A stretch of 64,000 bases of DNA. Origin: Leucogyrophana mollusca (taxonomy: Eukaryota; Basidiomycota; Agaricomycetes; Boletales). Every line of letters begins with the position of its first letter. Positions within the stretch are counted from its first letter, which is position 1. The translations under genes and the position numbers were made by a program. The stretch is from positions 44,673-108,672 of the forward strand of contig MU266411.1 of the NCBI GenBank assembly GCA_021014945.1. The letters run 5' to 3'. Of the stretch, positions 51,815 to 64,000 are shown in pieces. The notes beneath the pieces were generated by a model. It was not told where the DNA came from, made no database searches, and saw nothing but the letters and a program-made list of their open reading frames with translations.

Positions 51815-54800
51815 CTACCTTTGCAAGTCCGCTCGCCTGCGAAGAAAATGGCGGTGAGTCGGGGGTTATCACGAAGCATCTAACGTACGTACTCTCGGAG
51901 GGTGTCATAAAGGAATTTGTAGCTCCTCAGGTTGCCTTTCAAACGCCGAATATCGAGACTGTATGTGTCCTTCAAGCGGTCTATCCGAGTTAACTCCACG
52001 GAGAAGCGAACTTCGTCTCCAAGATCCTGAGTATTGTCGCCGTAGACAGTCTCCGGGGTGCCCGACGGCGATGGAGAAGGCTCAACAGGAGATGGAGCAG
52101 CTGGTACTGCTGCAACATCGTCATCGATGGATAGAGAGGGCTGCGAGGAGGCCATGCCGGAGACTTGCGAAGACTGTCGGCGCATTAGAAGGCCTTTTAA
52201 CATGCCCCCAGTCGACGACTGAGAAGGCACAGGCAAGCCACGCTTGTCAACCTTGAGTGTCAGTTAGTGCTGGAGATGGGAGTTCTGGTATTTAGACGTA
52301 CCCCATTAGACGCGGCTGACCCAACCATGGTGAACGCAGCCAAACCATTACCGCTCCCTACGCTGTTGAAGCCAAGACCAACACCACCGCCACTCTTCTT
52401 CTTCTTGGTCCTGACACATCGGTACTTGTATTCACTTTCGGCCTTAAATTCGATGCCCATTCCTTCCAGCACCTGACAGACATGCTTGATAACCTCTGGT
52501 GGTGGCCTTGTGGTGATAGTGTCTTGATCAACGGCACCGTGATGAATGCGAAGGACATCCTTGTTTGGTGCAGCGGAACTGAATATGCGGCCCGCCTTGG
52601 TGAACGAGCCTGCCATGTTGGTGGGGAGAGGAGACCGGGGTTGATCGCCATTAACAGGTTTCCCTGCAGCGGTGATGTCGATCTTCGAGCTAGGCGTCGG
52701 AACCTGAGAGGAATGGTCGGTGCCGTGAGAGCCTGTAGCATCTCCCGCATCGTACGACAAGTCGTTGCCTGGTTTCGTCGTGGTGCTCCGCCTCCTGAAC
52801 CATTGCATAACATTACGGGCCTTCGTGGTTGAGGCAGGCATGTCATTGGCATGCAGAGCGGGTTCGACCCTAGGGAAGACAGCTGTCTGCCTCTGTGGCT
52901 GAAGAGGCGGGACGTAGGAAGACGGGGGTGACTTCTCCTTCTCATCCTTAGTCGGAGTGTCACCAGTGGGAGTGGGCGTCTTGCCCTTGGATCGTGACTT
53001 CATGGTGCCCTTGAAAGGATCAATCATGACGGTCAACGTGTTCCTCCTGTTCTTCTTGCTCGCAGCGGCGTCGGTAGTTGTGGGGCTCAATAATGATGCC
53101 TTGGACTGGGATGGCGGTGCGTCGGACACGCTATTCTGCGTTGAGGCCTGGCGTTTTTCCTCCGCAAGGTAGGACGCAGAACTCTCGGAAGGTACGCGCG
53201 ACGACGATCCGTTGACCGTAGCGTGGTCGCCATTCGAACCGAAGATCTTGCCCAACCCGAACTTATCCACAGATAATCCTTTGCGGTGTCGACTGGAAGC
53301 GGCGGAGCCTGTTGACCCTGTGCCCGTGTGGGCAGATTGATATGACTTGTCCTCGACGGTAGCAGGAGGACTGGCTGGAGCGATCGCGACAGTCGGAGTT
53401 TGTGCTTGTGCGGCACGCAAAGTAGAAGTAGAAACCTGCGAAGGCTGTGGACGCGAAGCGGGTGGTGGAGTAGATGGTGGTGGGGGGAGAGGTCTCGGGC
53501 TGTTTTTCTCTGTGTCCACTGTAGCTTTCTGAGGTGTCTTCTCCCGCTCGCGACTAGGACTATTCTGATATGATGCGGTGCGAGCGCGAGGCTGGGTATT
53601 GCGCTCTTCGCTAACTCTGGATTGCACAGGCTGAACTTCCTTGACAGGGGTAGCCAGCTTAGCGGCGTGGGTAAAGCTTGGTGCCAGCTCTGGCTCTGGG
53701 CGCTCGCCGTATTCGACCTGAATAGTATGCCTGAAGCCTCCTTTCTTCTTCCCGGCGTCCGATGGAGTCTGTGTGGGTGGCGGTGCGCCGCTGCGAGCGG
53801 GTGAGCCGACCTGAGAACTACTCTCCTTGCTGCTTCTACCCGCGGCGGGGGGCTCGTCAGCTTGAGAGACGGTCACTGGGATAGTGACACCGTGCGAAGG
53901 AGGAGGTCCGAATGGATCATCGTCAGTAACTGCATGAGAGGGTGATGGGACGGCAAGGGCACTTGCGCCGTTGCGGGATGCAGGAGCAGCATTGGTAGGC
54001 GAAGAAGACGAATAAAACGACTGGTCCACCGATGTCTCGTAGAGATACTCCGGTTGTCCTGGTGATTGTTGGTCTCTGAAAGAATGACTCCGGGGCGCTG
54101 AGGTGGAGGAAGAGTTGAGGATACCATCCACCCGTGCGCTCTGGGTCCGCGCCACCCTCCCTGGCTCTACATTGGCCGCTGCAGCGGCTTGCCTCATCTG
54201 TCTTTGGTAAGCGAGCCTCTTCATCTGATGCTGCTCCATCGCGGCACGTTCCAGATCGTCCACGCCCTTCGAGAACATATGCGAGTATGCGGCAAGCCAA
54301 GGATGACTCATGATGGACCGTAGGTCTGCACGTCGTACTGGGTCTGGAACCAACATCATGGAGAGAAGGTCCCTGGCTTCCGGGGAGACGTATTCTGGGA
54401 AGGAAAGCGGGGTGTTGACAATATATTTATACAGAAGGTTGATATTGTCGCCATCAGGATTGGCAGGATCATCGTCGAAAGGGAGATAACCAGCAAGCAT
54501 CGCGTAGAGTATGACACCGCACGACCAGATGTCGACCGCAGATCCGACATAGAGACCTTCAGAAATGACGAGCTCTGGAGCAGCATAACATGGTGAACCA
54601 CAGCTGGTCTGCATGAGATCGTCTGTGCGATGCTCAAAGCGGTTGGCAAATCCGAAGTCGGTGATGATGACATTGCGGTGGCGGTCGAGGAGAAGATTTT
54701 CAAGCTTGAGATCGCGATGGACGATTTTCTTTTGGTGTATGTACCAGACGCCCGAGATAAGTTGCGAGAACAACTTCGCGGCGTCTTTCTCTTTAAGATA

Positions 54801-55416
54801 GCGATGAGCGAGGATGTGGTCGAATAGCTCGCCACCTGAAGCGTATTCAAGAATGATTCCAATGTATTTGTCCGTTTCGATGACGTCGTATAGTCGGACA
54901 ATGTTGGGGTGCTTTAAGGTCTACAGAGTACTCGGTGTCGGTGATGTCGCCTTAGACTGCAAGAGAACGACAAAGGCTTACCCGTAAAACTTCAATCTCA
55001 CGCTCCACCTTTGACATCCGCACAGACGTGTCAATGTTGCCTCTGCGTATCAACTTCACAGCAACTTCTTCTCCCCATTGGCTGTGCAGACCGAGTTTGA
55101 CTTTTCCGAACTCGCCTTCGCCAAGCGTTTGCAAGAGGAGGTAGGGACCGAACTTGGGAATCGTCCGGCGGGGGTGAGCTGCGGTGTAGGCTACAGCAGC
55201 AGGGTGCGAGTAAACATCGCGGTAAGCAGGCTGATCTTCCGCCTGCTGCTGTTGCTGCTGTGAAGACACGACGGTATGAGATGCTCTTTGTCTCCGGGAT
55301 GTGGATTGGTTCGGGGAGGCGGGCGATGGCTGAACCGACACGGACACAGGTCTTGATGCACCATATTGGCGCGAAGGACCGGGGAAGGAAGTGTCAGGAA
55401 TTTGCAGATTATCCAT
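51815..55416 (-). CDS. KIN4-like CAMKL protein kinase
   Basis: Exons 54982-55416, 52302-54920, 51893-52251 and 51815-51836 encode 1144 aa. The kinase domain starts near residue 84 with GEGEFGKV, then VAVKLI, HRDLKLEN, DFG and CGSPCYAAPE; GYLPFDDD follows in the C-lobe. The long insert NPDGDNINLLYKYI and the domain as a whole resemble the fungal Kin4 group. Some 550 residues of Pro/Ser-rich disorder follow, then a conserved C-terminal block with VCQVLEGMGIEFKAESEYKYRCVR and a helix ending LYDTLRERADLQR, like a KA1-type domain. Budding-yeast Kin4 keeps mitotic exit in check when the spindle is misplaced. The start at 55416 is the first ATG of a frame open further upstream. Confidence 0.85.
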
Positions 55417-56189
55417 GGCGTCTGCTGAGAATTTCCAAGCAGGTGGAAAGGTGGTGCTAGCCTGGGCGAATTGGGTCTCCGGGAAGAAGGGCAAATGGTT
55501 TGATCCCAGCGACCAGATGCTTACAGATATAAAAACAAACGCGTCCGCGTGGGGATTCCCTTAGCTGGACCGCCCGAACATAACCAATAAGGCAGCGAAA
55601 GAAGCGGACTCACAAATGGCTAACTGGACTGCGGGTTAATACGAAGATCCAGCAAGGACAAGAACTGGCGGGATAGAAAGACAGATACAAGGAATGTTGA
55701 AAGAAGTTATACGCGGACAAAGGACACGCGTTGGAAGGTCGTGTGAAATGATGGCCTGTCTTGACTTCGTTTGATGGGTCAGATTCGTCTTCCACAACGG
55801 AATCTAATTCTGAGAACCTCACTCACCGTCCTGGCGACGTCTTCCTCGTAGTTGTCCAGTAGAATTTCACAGCTTCAATGCAACTGAAAGACGAGGAAAG
55901 GGACAAAGATGCTGAGCGCTCTATTCCGTTGTCGGTGGCGCTTCCAAACCTGCCTCAGCGCACCTTGAAAATTTCCAGCACCGCCACTTGCCGATGAACG
56001 GCATTCCTCGGCATCATGATCACACAGGATTCTTAGGAACAGGGAGGGGGAGAGGGAGAACGCGATACGATACGTTTTGGCTTCTTACTTCTACGTTACA
56101 TTGATACAGATATCAGTCGAGTTGAGATTTTGCCTCCTTTCCACCGGGGACCGACCGGTACCTCCATGGCTCCCTCGCTTATGAAGCCA
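55417..56189. other. Intergenic between kinase and adenylosuccinate lyase
   Basis: Promoter and leader of the kinase gene and 3' region of ADE13. No extra gene seen. Confidence 0.5.
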
Positions 56190-58154
56190 TCAGACGGTGA
56201 GCTCCACCCTACCACCCTTTTCCACCGCTTCTTTCAGTTCTTCATCTGCCAGAGCCGGCTCGACCCAGTCCTTCAAAAATTTATCCACTTGTTCAGGGGC
56301 TCGCCCGATGAAACTCTTAGGCTCAAGCAGCTCCTCAAGCTGCCCCTTGATAGGGTCGAAGTAGGGATCACCCCGCACACGTTCGATCAGGTCATTCTCC
56401 AAACCAAGTTGCTTCACCTGGTGTGCGGCTTCGTGGGAGAGGACCTATGGGGTAAACCAAAGAACGTCATTCCGGCGAAACTACGACCACGATCATGATA
56501 GCGGAGATGAATTACCCTAATCTTTTCGTGAGCTTCTTGTCTATCGCCCCCTTTTTTGACGATGGCCATTATGATATTCTCGGTCGCCATGAAGGGGAGC
56601 TCCTGAGAGATCCGGCGCGCGATGACTTGCGGGTACACGACAAGACCCTCAGAGACATTCTGCAGAGTCGAGAGGACGATGTCCGCGGTCAAGAATGCCT
56701 CTGGAAGCGTGATTCGGCGGTTTGCGCTGCGAAGAGAGGGGAAATCATGAATGAATGATAAGGAAGGTAAATTTAGAGGTTACCTATCGTCTAGCGTCCG
56801 CTCAAACCATTGAACGCTCGAGGTCATGAGAGCATTTTGGTGGAGAACCATCAAATGACGCGATAGACTGCAGACCCGCTCGGAACGCATTGGGTTCCGT
56901 TTGTACGCCATTGCGGAGGAGCCGATCTGAGTCGACTCAAATGGTTCCTCGACTTCCTAACAAGGTATCAGTAATTAGAGCATTTTCTTCTTAGCATTAC
57001 TTGTTGCACCTTGAGATTCGCCAGTAACCGCAAGTCCGTCGCAATCTTGTGCGCGGTCGCTCCTAAGGATGCCAACGGAGCGAGTACGTCGATGTCAATT
57101 TTTCGGGAATACGTCTGCGACGTGACGGGATATGCATATTCGAAACCACACAATTTTGTGACGAGCTTGTCCAGTTCCTCCACCTTGTCGTGGTCGCCGT
57201 CGAAGAGGGCCAAGAAGCTGGCTTGAGTACCCGTGGTGCCTTTGACACCGCGAAGGCCAATGTCATCCCGCGCTCGTTTGATGTTGCGAAGGTCCCAAAG
57301 GAGCTCCTGAGCCGCAGGATGCAATCAGATGATGCGAGGTCGGAAGAAAAGACATTTGTCATACCTGAATCCACAACGTGGCTCTCTTGCCAACAGTGGT
57401 CAGCTGAGCCGGCTGGTAGTGGGTGAATCCGAGCGTCGGAAGCGCTCGATACTGCGACGCGAACGCGGAAAGACGGGAAATGAGAACCGAAAGTGACCGC
57501 AGGAGATATGTGAGGCCGGTGCGGATGAAAATCAAGTCCGCGTTACTAAGGGACCGGAGCTAGTTCAGACACGGAACCAAGATTGCCGATACCATCGGGG
57601 ACGTACTCGGTCACATAACAGGAGGTAGCGCCCAAGCTGTGATAGTTAGACGTTTAGTGATACTGTGAGAGCAATGAACCGGATGACATGCTGGATGATC
57701 CCTGCTGCAGCGGGTGCAACCTGGCCGAACGTGTGAACATGCGCCATAACATCGTGACGGCGTTTCTTCTCTTCCTTCGCTGCGATATCAAATTGCTCGG
57801 GGGTCAGATCCTAGACACCGACCCGGTGAAGGGAAATAAGGACGTTTATTGCGATGGAACCGTTACCAGGTTAGCCTTCATCTGGTCAATGGCTTCATCC
57901 GTGATCGGCAGTCCCAGCTCTTTTTCGGCGATGGCGAGGTTGAGCCATAGTTCCCTCCAGGTTCGAAAGCGTTTCTGGTATCCTTGTCACGCATACGGTC
58001 TTTCGTGAAGAAGACGGCAACGCACGGCTGGAGAGAAGAGATTAGCCATCTCTTTGCTCGCATAGCGGCTACAACACGTTCAGTTGTATGTCCAATTTGC
58101 GCAGGCACGCGCTTACCTGGAGAGAGGCGTTTGGTAGGTTTCATAGGCTTCCAT
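56190..58154 (-). CDS. ADE13: Adenylosuccinate lyase
   Basis: Ten exons, 58117-58154, 58026-58068, 57867-57974, 57692-57810, 57607-57636, 57365-57545, 57001-57306, 56785-56956 (5' end) to 56784, 56516-56726, 56190-56444, join to 487 aa; yeast Ade13 is 482. The enzyme splits SAICAR to AICAR and adenylosuccinate to AMP, releasing fumarate, in purine synthesis. The N-terminus reads [14 protein letters not shown]; the superfamily signature [10 protein letters not shown] (about residue 285-295), [14 protein letters not shown] and the end VGRAP-like [12 protein letters not shown] are all present. Intron 4 has a GC donor. Neighbouring kinase and P450 genes run in the same direction. Confidence 0.94.
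57637..57691 (-). other. GC-AG intron in ADE13
   Basis: ATCATCCA|GCATGT...ATCACAG|CTTGG, 55 nt, restores the strongly conserved [12 protein letters not shown]. The GC donor is less canonical than AG|GCAAGT, but no GT donor nearby gives this sequence. Confidence 0.75.
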
Positions 58155-58404
58155 GGCTGATCAGCGTTCGTGTCAAGTTAGAACTTGGGTGCTGATAACA
58201 AAAAAAAAATCGGATCAAAACTCGGAGTTACTGACTCGCACATCCCTAATCTGCACCGGGATCGATTATGGAAATCCGATCAGTCCAGGAGCTTCAATTG
58301 GCTGGCCCATCAGGGGAGTAACATGTAAGTACTGGGAGCAAACTAAGTAGCTGCGACATCTGTGCTCACGTCCCAAAATCCCCGCGAAGAGAAAATCTAG
58401 TTTC

Positions 58405-60671
58405 TCAATTCATTCTACGAACTTTTAGTGGTACTCGATATCCCTCTTCGCCTGCAATCTTAGGTCGAGGCAGCACTCCCCTTGCAAGTTCAATCTTGGT
58501 ATCAGGCCCATCTGGTAGCTCAAAAGCGAAGTTCTTGATTAGCACAGACAAAACAGCCTATGCCGTCCAAACGGTGAGCCGACGTCTCTAAATCCAACAC
58601 GTTGACGTACCTTGATTTCGGCCAGGGCGAATCCTTTCCCCAAGCACATTCTGGGGCCGTCGACGAAGGTGAGCAAGTGACGGTGCCCTTGCAGTTCCTT
58701 CGCCCTCCCTGTGATACCTGCTTCATCTAGCCACCGCTCCGGCTTGAACTCCTTCGCATCAGCACCCCAGAACACTTCTGAGCGGTTTATTGCGCGCATA
58801 GGGATGCTAACCAGCGTCCCTTTCGCGATGGAAATATAATCGACATAGTTGCCAGAAGCCGTCCGAATCGGGTCACTGAGAGGGATGATGTCGTCTTCGG
58901 CAGCCTGAAAAGTAAGATATCTTGTCAACACAGGTCATATTCCATCGAAGCGCGACGACGAACTATTCTAGTCGTCTCTTGAACTGGTGGATGAAGACGG
59001 AGGACCTCATGCACAACAGCGTTAAGGTAAGGGAGTGAGCTGTTCATCTGGTCCCAGGAGGGATCGGTATTAGAGAACTGTGTCAGCTCTTCCCGGAGCT
59101 TGTCCTGCATGTCCAGATTTTGTGACAGTCTTATTAAAGCCCACTGTCCGAAACCGAATGCATGTGAGAACGGCAAGGTAGCATTGTTGTGGAAAACTCC
59201 CACCGTTAGACTGACTGCAGGTGTTCCGATCTGAATCAGCAAAAGAAGGGGTTCTGGATATAATGAATGGATAATCACTAGAGGTGCTTTCGTAACCTGC
59301 CAGTAGCAAAACCCTCATCTGCACGAGGTGTGTATCGGTTGCTGCGGGAAATGCGTTATCATAGGATCGCGACTTGCCTGAGATAGGACTTCCTCTTGGG
59401 ACAGGTGCAATTCAGCGTCCACGCTTTCGGCCTTAACTGAGCGAGTAATGGTTATGAACATCTAGAATGATTCAAGCGATAACCCACTCAGTAGCCCAAT
59501 GATTGATTTGTCCTCCTGCTCTCCCTCCGCATTTCCCTCTTTTTCTTGCCTTGTGCGGGCCAGGAGTTCTTGAGATATTTCGCCCATGGATGCTTTGAGC
59601 TTGTGCGCGAGGCGAATGCGGGCTGTCGGCAGTTTGACGAGCCATGGAAAGAAAGGGGCGAGCAGGAAAAACGCAATAGCCAACGGCGAAGGGGTAGCAT
59701 TTCCGAACGACTCAAAGACATCAGCAACAGTCGAGCGTTTCCCGTCGAGGGCACCAAAGTTGTGCGAGAAACCTGTGATACCTATCGTATCGAGCCTTAG
59801 TTGGTAATTTTTGGCGTCAGTGCCTAGAGTAATTTCAGTCAAGGAATCTCACACACGAAATGCGATTCATCCTCGTATCATTGTAAGTAGGAGAAGCGAT
59901 ATTCAGGGATAACCGACATACCAGCCTTGAACCTCGATCGTAGAGTTCTCAGAACTATCCAGGATAGTGTCCCAAGATGTCTTTGCCTGCGTTGAGTTCG
60001 TCATTGTATTTATCACCATACTACGCGTGCAGAGATGTCTGCTGACCTTGTAAGCCGAGTCATAAAATACTGCGGTGTGATTTCGAATGGCGGCGTTGCT
60101 GAATGCTGGTGTCAGCTGTTTGCGTTGCCTGCGGACGCAGAGGTTTGGTGTTTTGAATTCCAAAGTGCTAGCTGAGACCCACCTTTTGTGACTGTCTCCT
60201 TGGGCCCAAAACAAACCCCGACCAGCCTTGTTGCCGTGTTAGCTTTCGAGGCGCCGATAAAATCAGCTTACTTACAACCATCTCAGTCAAGTTTCTGGAC
60301 AAGGTGGTAGGAACGTATGTATACGTTTCTTTCGTATAAAAGTGCGAAATTGCCTTCGGATCGAAGAGGACGATCCGAGACTTTCCCAACGCCGATGGAA
60401 CCTTGAAAACCAGACCGTATTCTGCGACCCACTTTTCGTATACTGCACCAGGGTCCTCAGCCTTCAGAAGAACTTGTCCTGCGCCGAAGACGAAGCTTGG
60501 ATTCGGAGGTCCCCGAATCGGTGTAGACCTCAGACGCCTTCGTGTGGTTCGGATGATTTTCAGGAGTATCCAGGTCACTCCCGAGACCATCACTACGTCC
60601 AATGCGCGGAGGGACGCAATCTGACGCAGCATGGTCAATACCGTCGAGTTTGTAGCAATGATGGAAAGCAT
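58405..60671 (-). CDS. Cytochrome P450, tandem copy 1
   Basis: Twelve exons, 60276-60671, 60183-60226, 60047-60128, 59922-59986, 59857-59871, 59488-59795, 59378-59436, 59279-59318, 59204-59214, 58964-59143, 58611-58904, 58405-58557, sum to 548 aa. An N-terminal anchor (about 20-40) precedes the Pro-rich hinge IRGPPNPS. The I-helix has the motif AGYEST (oxygen binding), the K-helix ExxR is EVLRLHPP, and the heme loop is FVDGPRMCLGKG with Cys as the thiolate ligand. All key residues are intact. The substrate cannot be predicted; microsomal P450s of this sort hydroxylate secondary metabolites or xenobiotics. It is a close paralogue of the next gene, with matching exon structure including 15-nt and 11-nt exons. 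Confidence 0.9.
59319..59377 (-). other. GC-AG intron in P450 copy 1
   Basis: TCTCAG|GCAAGT...CGTGCAG|ATGAGG, 59 nt. At the same place P450 copy 2 has the donor GATCAG|GTATTC. Confidence 0.8.
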
Positions 60672-61251
60672 GTTCAAGGATGAGGGATTGGGACGATCAT
60701 TGGGGGTATTATATCAAGGGTGAGTTCGAGTCATAGTAAGTCATAGTGTATATATATCACCCATTCCACCTATGCACAGGTAGTCGCCGCCCCCACGCCA
60801 TCAAGTTGCTATAGCACTTACCCCTCGCTCGACGCATGGTCAATGCCTAGCCTTGTGTCCAGGCTGGCGACAGTTGACAGCGGCAATCCCAGGTAATTTG
60901 CGGAGTTGGTATGAGCTGGGCAAGCCGCGTCAACTGTTTCACAACGTAGCCTTGCGGGGTTGGAAAATCGGATGGAATCGAGCCTAGTCAACGGCCTCAA
61001 GAGGCCTCAAACTTCTGAAGCTTCAAGGCTTAGGAGGGTCCAGGATGTTCCTGTCAGAGTTCAATCAACTATTGATCCGTAATAACCCCACGAGGCCCAG
61101 CCGGTGGGGTAAAAGAGGAGAGAGAGCCGGGTTTGGGTCCGGTGGAAACAACACTTCATCGATGGCTTACATTTAAGGCATGTACTAACAGTTTATAGAA
61201 TTCTAGAAAGTTTAATTGCAGCCAATCACACACACTGTCCACCAGATCCTT
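60672..61251. other. Intergenic between the two P450 genes
   Basis: Promoter of copy 1 and 3' region of copy 2. A TATATATA run lies near 60748-60757; whether it acts as a TATA box is uncertain. Confidence 0.5.
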
Positions 61252-63514
61252 TCAGTCCGCCCTGCGAACCTTGAGTGGGACCCGGTACCCCTCTTCCCCT
61301 ACAATTCTGGGGCGCGGCAGTACACCAGGGACGACCTCAACCTTTGTCTCTGAACCACCAGGTATTTCAAAGGTGAAACTTCTAATCAATACAGACAAGA
61401 CTGCCTGATCCATGCGAAGGTCAGCTCGTCAACCGGGTGTGATCCTCAAAGCGACAAAGAAGGGCGTACTTTGAGCTGCGTGATAGCGAATCCCTTCCCC
61501 AGGCACGCCCTTGGGCCGTCGATAAAAGTGAGCAAGTGGCGATGTCCTTGAATCCCTGCCACCTTCTCGGTGCTCACTTCCCGCCACAACCACCGCTCGG
61601 GTTTGAACTCTTTCGTATCAGAGCCCCAGAACTTCGCCGAGCGGTTGATAGAGCCTATATGTATCATTATTGTTGTTCCCTTCGGGATGACCACATGGTC
61701 CACCATCTCGCCAGATGAGGTCTGTATGGGTTCGCTGAGAGGAAGAACATCGTCGTGGGCAGCCTGTAGGTAACAGTGATCAGCGGCGTAGTTTGATCCT
61801 TGTTGGCGACGTTTACGAACAACGCGAACGGTATTGGGGACTGGCGGGTGAAGTCGAAGTACTTCATGGACGACTGCGTCCAAATAAGGGAGGGAGTTAT
61901 TCAGCTGATCCGAAGAGGGATCACCACTCGAAAGCTGCGCCAGTTCTTCTCGTAGCTTAGTTTGTATATCTGGGTTCTGGGCCAACCTGAGCAGGGCCCA
62001 CTGAAGGTGCATCAGACTCAAAAGCAAGCTAACCCATCGGCCCGGGAGGACTCCTACCGTCAAGCTGACTGCGGTACGGAAGGTGAGTTTAGTGGATAGC
62101 TGACATTGTCATTGAGCTCCTTACTTGAGGTCGTTGCATTCCCAGCCAGTAGCAAAACTTTCATCTGCACATTATCGAGATGAGTGCTTTGACACTGGTT
62201 GGACTCTGTCAGTACGAGAGTGAATACCTGATCTGTGACTTCTTCCTTTGCCAAGTGTATTTCGGAGTCAGGGTCCTCAGCTTTGACTGGGTGGAAGCGT
62301 TAGGTGCGCATCGCTGGCTGGATGGTCAAATGTTATGTAGCCACGTACTGAGTAAACCTATAAGAGACTTCTCCTTGCTTTGTTCCGTGCTGCCTTCCGC
62401 CTCCTGCCTTGTTTGGGCGAGCAGTACCTCAGATATTTCACCCATGCTGGCACTTAGTTTGCGCGTAAGGAGTGTCGGCCCCGTAGGCAACTTGGCAAGA
62501 CAGGGAAATACCGGCGCAAGAAGGAAACACAACTTCGCCAGCGACGAGAACTCCATCCCTCCAAAGGACTCGAAGATATCGGCAACTGTGCATGGCTTCC
62601 CATCCAAAGTCCCAAAATCATGGGAGAAACCCGCAATGCCGATCGTGTCAAGACTGCGTCGCCAGCCATGCGGCCGTGAGTCGCCAACACGGGATCAGCT
62701 TCGAGCGTATCACTCACGAAATTCGGTTCATCCTGACAAAGGGGGTTTGGTAGCGTGACACTTGGGGCTCGAAGGCATACACACCAACTTTGAACTTCAA
62801 TCACACCGTCGGAGCTGTCCACTAACTCGACGTCCCAAACAGACTTCGCCTATGGATTACATTATAGTTCTTCTGGAACCATGGCTCTGAGGAGCTAGCA
62901 ATCGCACCTTGTAGACCGAATCGTAGAAAACGGACGTTAGCTTACGTACAGCAGCGTTGCTGAAGGCAGGTGTCAATGCTTTCCGCTGTCTAGAGATAAG
63001 CGATGGTGAGCGAGGGGGTCCCGAGGCGAAACCTAAGACAATATGTTCACCTCTTGTGAGCCTCCCCGTCGGCCCAGAGTAAGCCTTTACCAGTCTGGCA
63101 TTTATCATATCTCAGCCGTATTCATGTGCCCTCAAACGGGGAACGCACAAGGTTTTCAAGCAAGGTCTTGGATAAAGTGGAATTGACGTAGGTGTCCCGT
63201 GCCATGGTGTAGAAATGCGCAATCGCTTTTGGGTCGTTCAAAACGACCCAGGATGATCCCAAGACCGACGGAGCCTGAAACACCGCGCCATATTCCTCCG
63301 CCCATTTCTCGAATGCATCACCAGCGTCCTCGAAGTTCGTGAAAATTCCGTCAATACCGAATATAAGGCTTTTGCTAGGAGGTCCCCTCAGTCTTGTGGC
63401 CTTCGGCTGTCGCAAACCAGTCCACAATAACTTGTAGAGTAGCCATGCTACTCCTGAGATCGCTAAAGCGTCTGTAGCTTTTACGCGTTGAATGAGAGGG
63501 GAAATGGATAACAT
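61252..63514 (-). CDS. Cytochrome P450, tandem copy 2
   Basis: Twelve exons, 63149-63514, 63051-63094, 62908-62989, 62785-62849, 62718-62732, 62349-62653, 62228-62286, 62125-62164, 62058-62068, 61821-62000, 61470-61763, 61252-61404, sum to 537 aa. Anchor at about 12-32, hinge LRGPPSKS, I-helix AGNATTS, K-helix EVLRLHPP and heme loop FIDGPRACLGKG are all present, so the enzyme looks functional. Exons 2-5 and 7-12 have exactly the lengths of copy 1; only exons 1 and 6 differ. The change from AGYEST to AGNATT in the oxygen-binding helix suggests diverged substrate use. Start chosen at the ATG whose MLSI matches copy 1. Confidence 0.9.
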
Positions 63515-64000
63515 CGTATCGACCAGGCCCACGACTCTGCACCGTGCTGGTTGCGATGTGTGTGTAGAAATTCCTTTGATCAGTGTGGGTCATAAATACA
63601 TACACAAGTTTGAGGCATCCAGGTGGCCACGTCGTCTAACGGATGCGGAAGGTAGTAAAGCCATCACAAAAAACCAGTTGGCGTGATTTGAGCATGTTCA
63701 TTTTCGCCACTCACACCAAAATGTTCGCGAAAGAGAAAGTTGTATATGAGTTGATGACTACTATATAAGAACAGAGCCGACAGCCTAAGCTGTCAGATAC
63801 ATAGCATATTTATCGCAGAAGATAATCCATAGTATTGGTTTTGGGGGCTTCGCCAAGATTAGTCGAAAACGGCATGTCGGGTCGTATGATTCCAACGCAT
63901 GGGAGGCTTTATAACGGTTTCCAAACTTGCCACATTCAGTGAGCCGATTTACCATTCCTTGTCAAATCCACCTGACATTCGATGGGTATTGAAACTTGCT
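63515..64000. other. Right edge, upstream of P450 copy 2
   Basis: No gene supported. A TATATAAG motif near 63762 on the plus strand could serve a gene starting beyond the window. Confidence 0.4.

Noticed and set aside
58405..63514. Secondary-metabolite cluster around the two P450s
   Set aside because: No terpene cyclase, polyketide or peptide synthase, or tailoring enzyme lies nearby within the window; the flank is ADE13.

Overview
This is a window of nuclear DNA from a filamentous basidiomycete, most likely a mushroom-forming Agaricomycete. Genes are split by many canonical introns of about 45-65 nt, with very small exons and a few GC-AG introns. The protein set fits too: a KRE6/SKN1-type GH16 protein, a GH55 glucanase, a LysM protein, a BTB protein with a Cys-rich tail, a PalI/RIM9 protein and tandem P450s. 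I rebuilt the gene models by hand, checking splice sites, phase and total CDS length. All but one reconstructed CDS sum to a multiple of three. No rRNA, tRNA, CRISPR array or intact transposon was found.

Layout, left to right. An unrecognised gene runs off the left edge (1-882, minus). After a 2.3 kb gene-poor stretch come RTT106 (plus), an MFS transporter (minus), prefoldin subunit 3 (minus) and MRD1 (plus), the last two sharing a 204 bp divergent promoter. A BTB protein follows, then 2.6 kb without a supported gene. Next are a PalI-like membrane protein, a 24-exon GH55 enzyme, an F-box-like protein, a small membrane/coiled-coil protein and a disordered protein. From 27 to 34 kb, two related multi-pass membrane proteins lie in inverted orientation around the H2A.Z gene; the second has a one-base frame conflict. 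After 3 kb of degenerate sequence come a CsbD-like protein, a two-LysM secreted protein, another 2.5 kb gap, the mitochondrial citrate carrier, and a conserved small protein divergent from uroporphyrinogen-III synthase. The right part holds a 20-exon KRE6/SKN1 GH16 gene, an integrase-zinc-finger protein, a KIN4-like kinase, adenylosuccinate lyase and two tandem P450s.

Themes. Several genes act on chromatin and ribosome assembly (RTT106, H2A.Z, MRD1), the cell wall or extracellular glucan/chitin (GH55, KRE6, LysM, PalI/RIM9), and core metabolism (ADE13, HEM4, CTP1). These look like ordinary eukaryotic neighbours, not a co-regulated cluster. The most unusual signals are in gene architecture: a tandemly duplicated intron in MRD1 with a zero-length exon, candidate exons of 3, 5, 11, 11 and 16 nt, four GC-AG introns, an exon-for-exon LysM duplication, and the inverted paralogue pair around H2A.Z.
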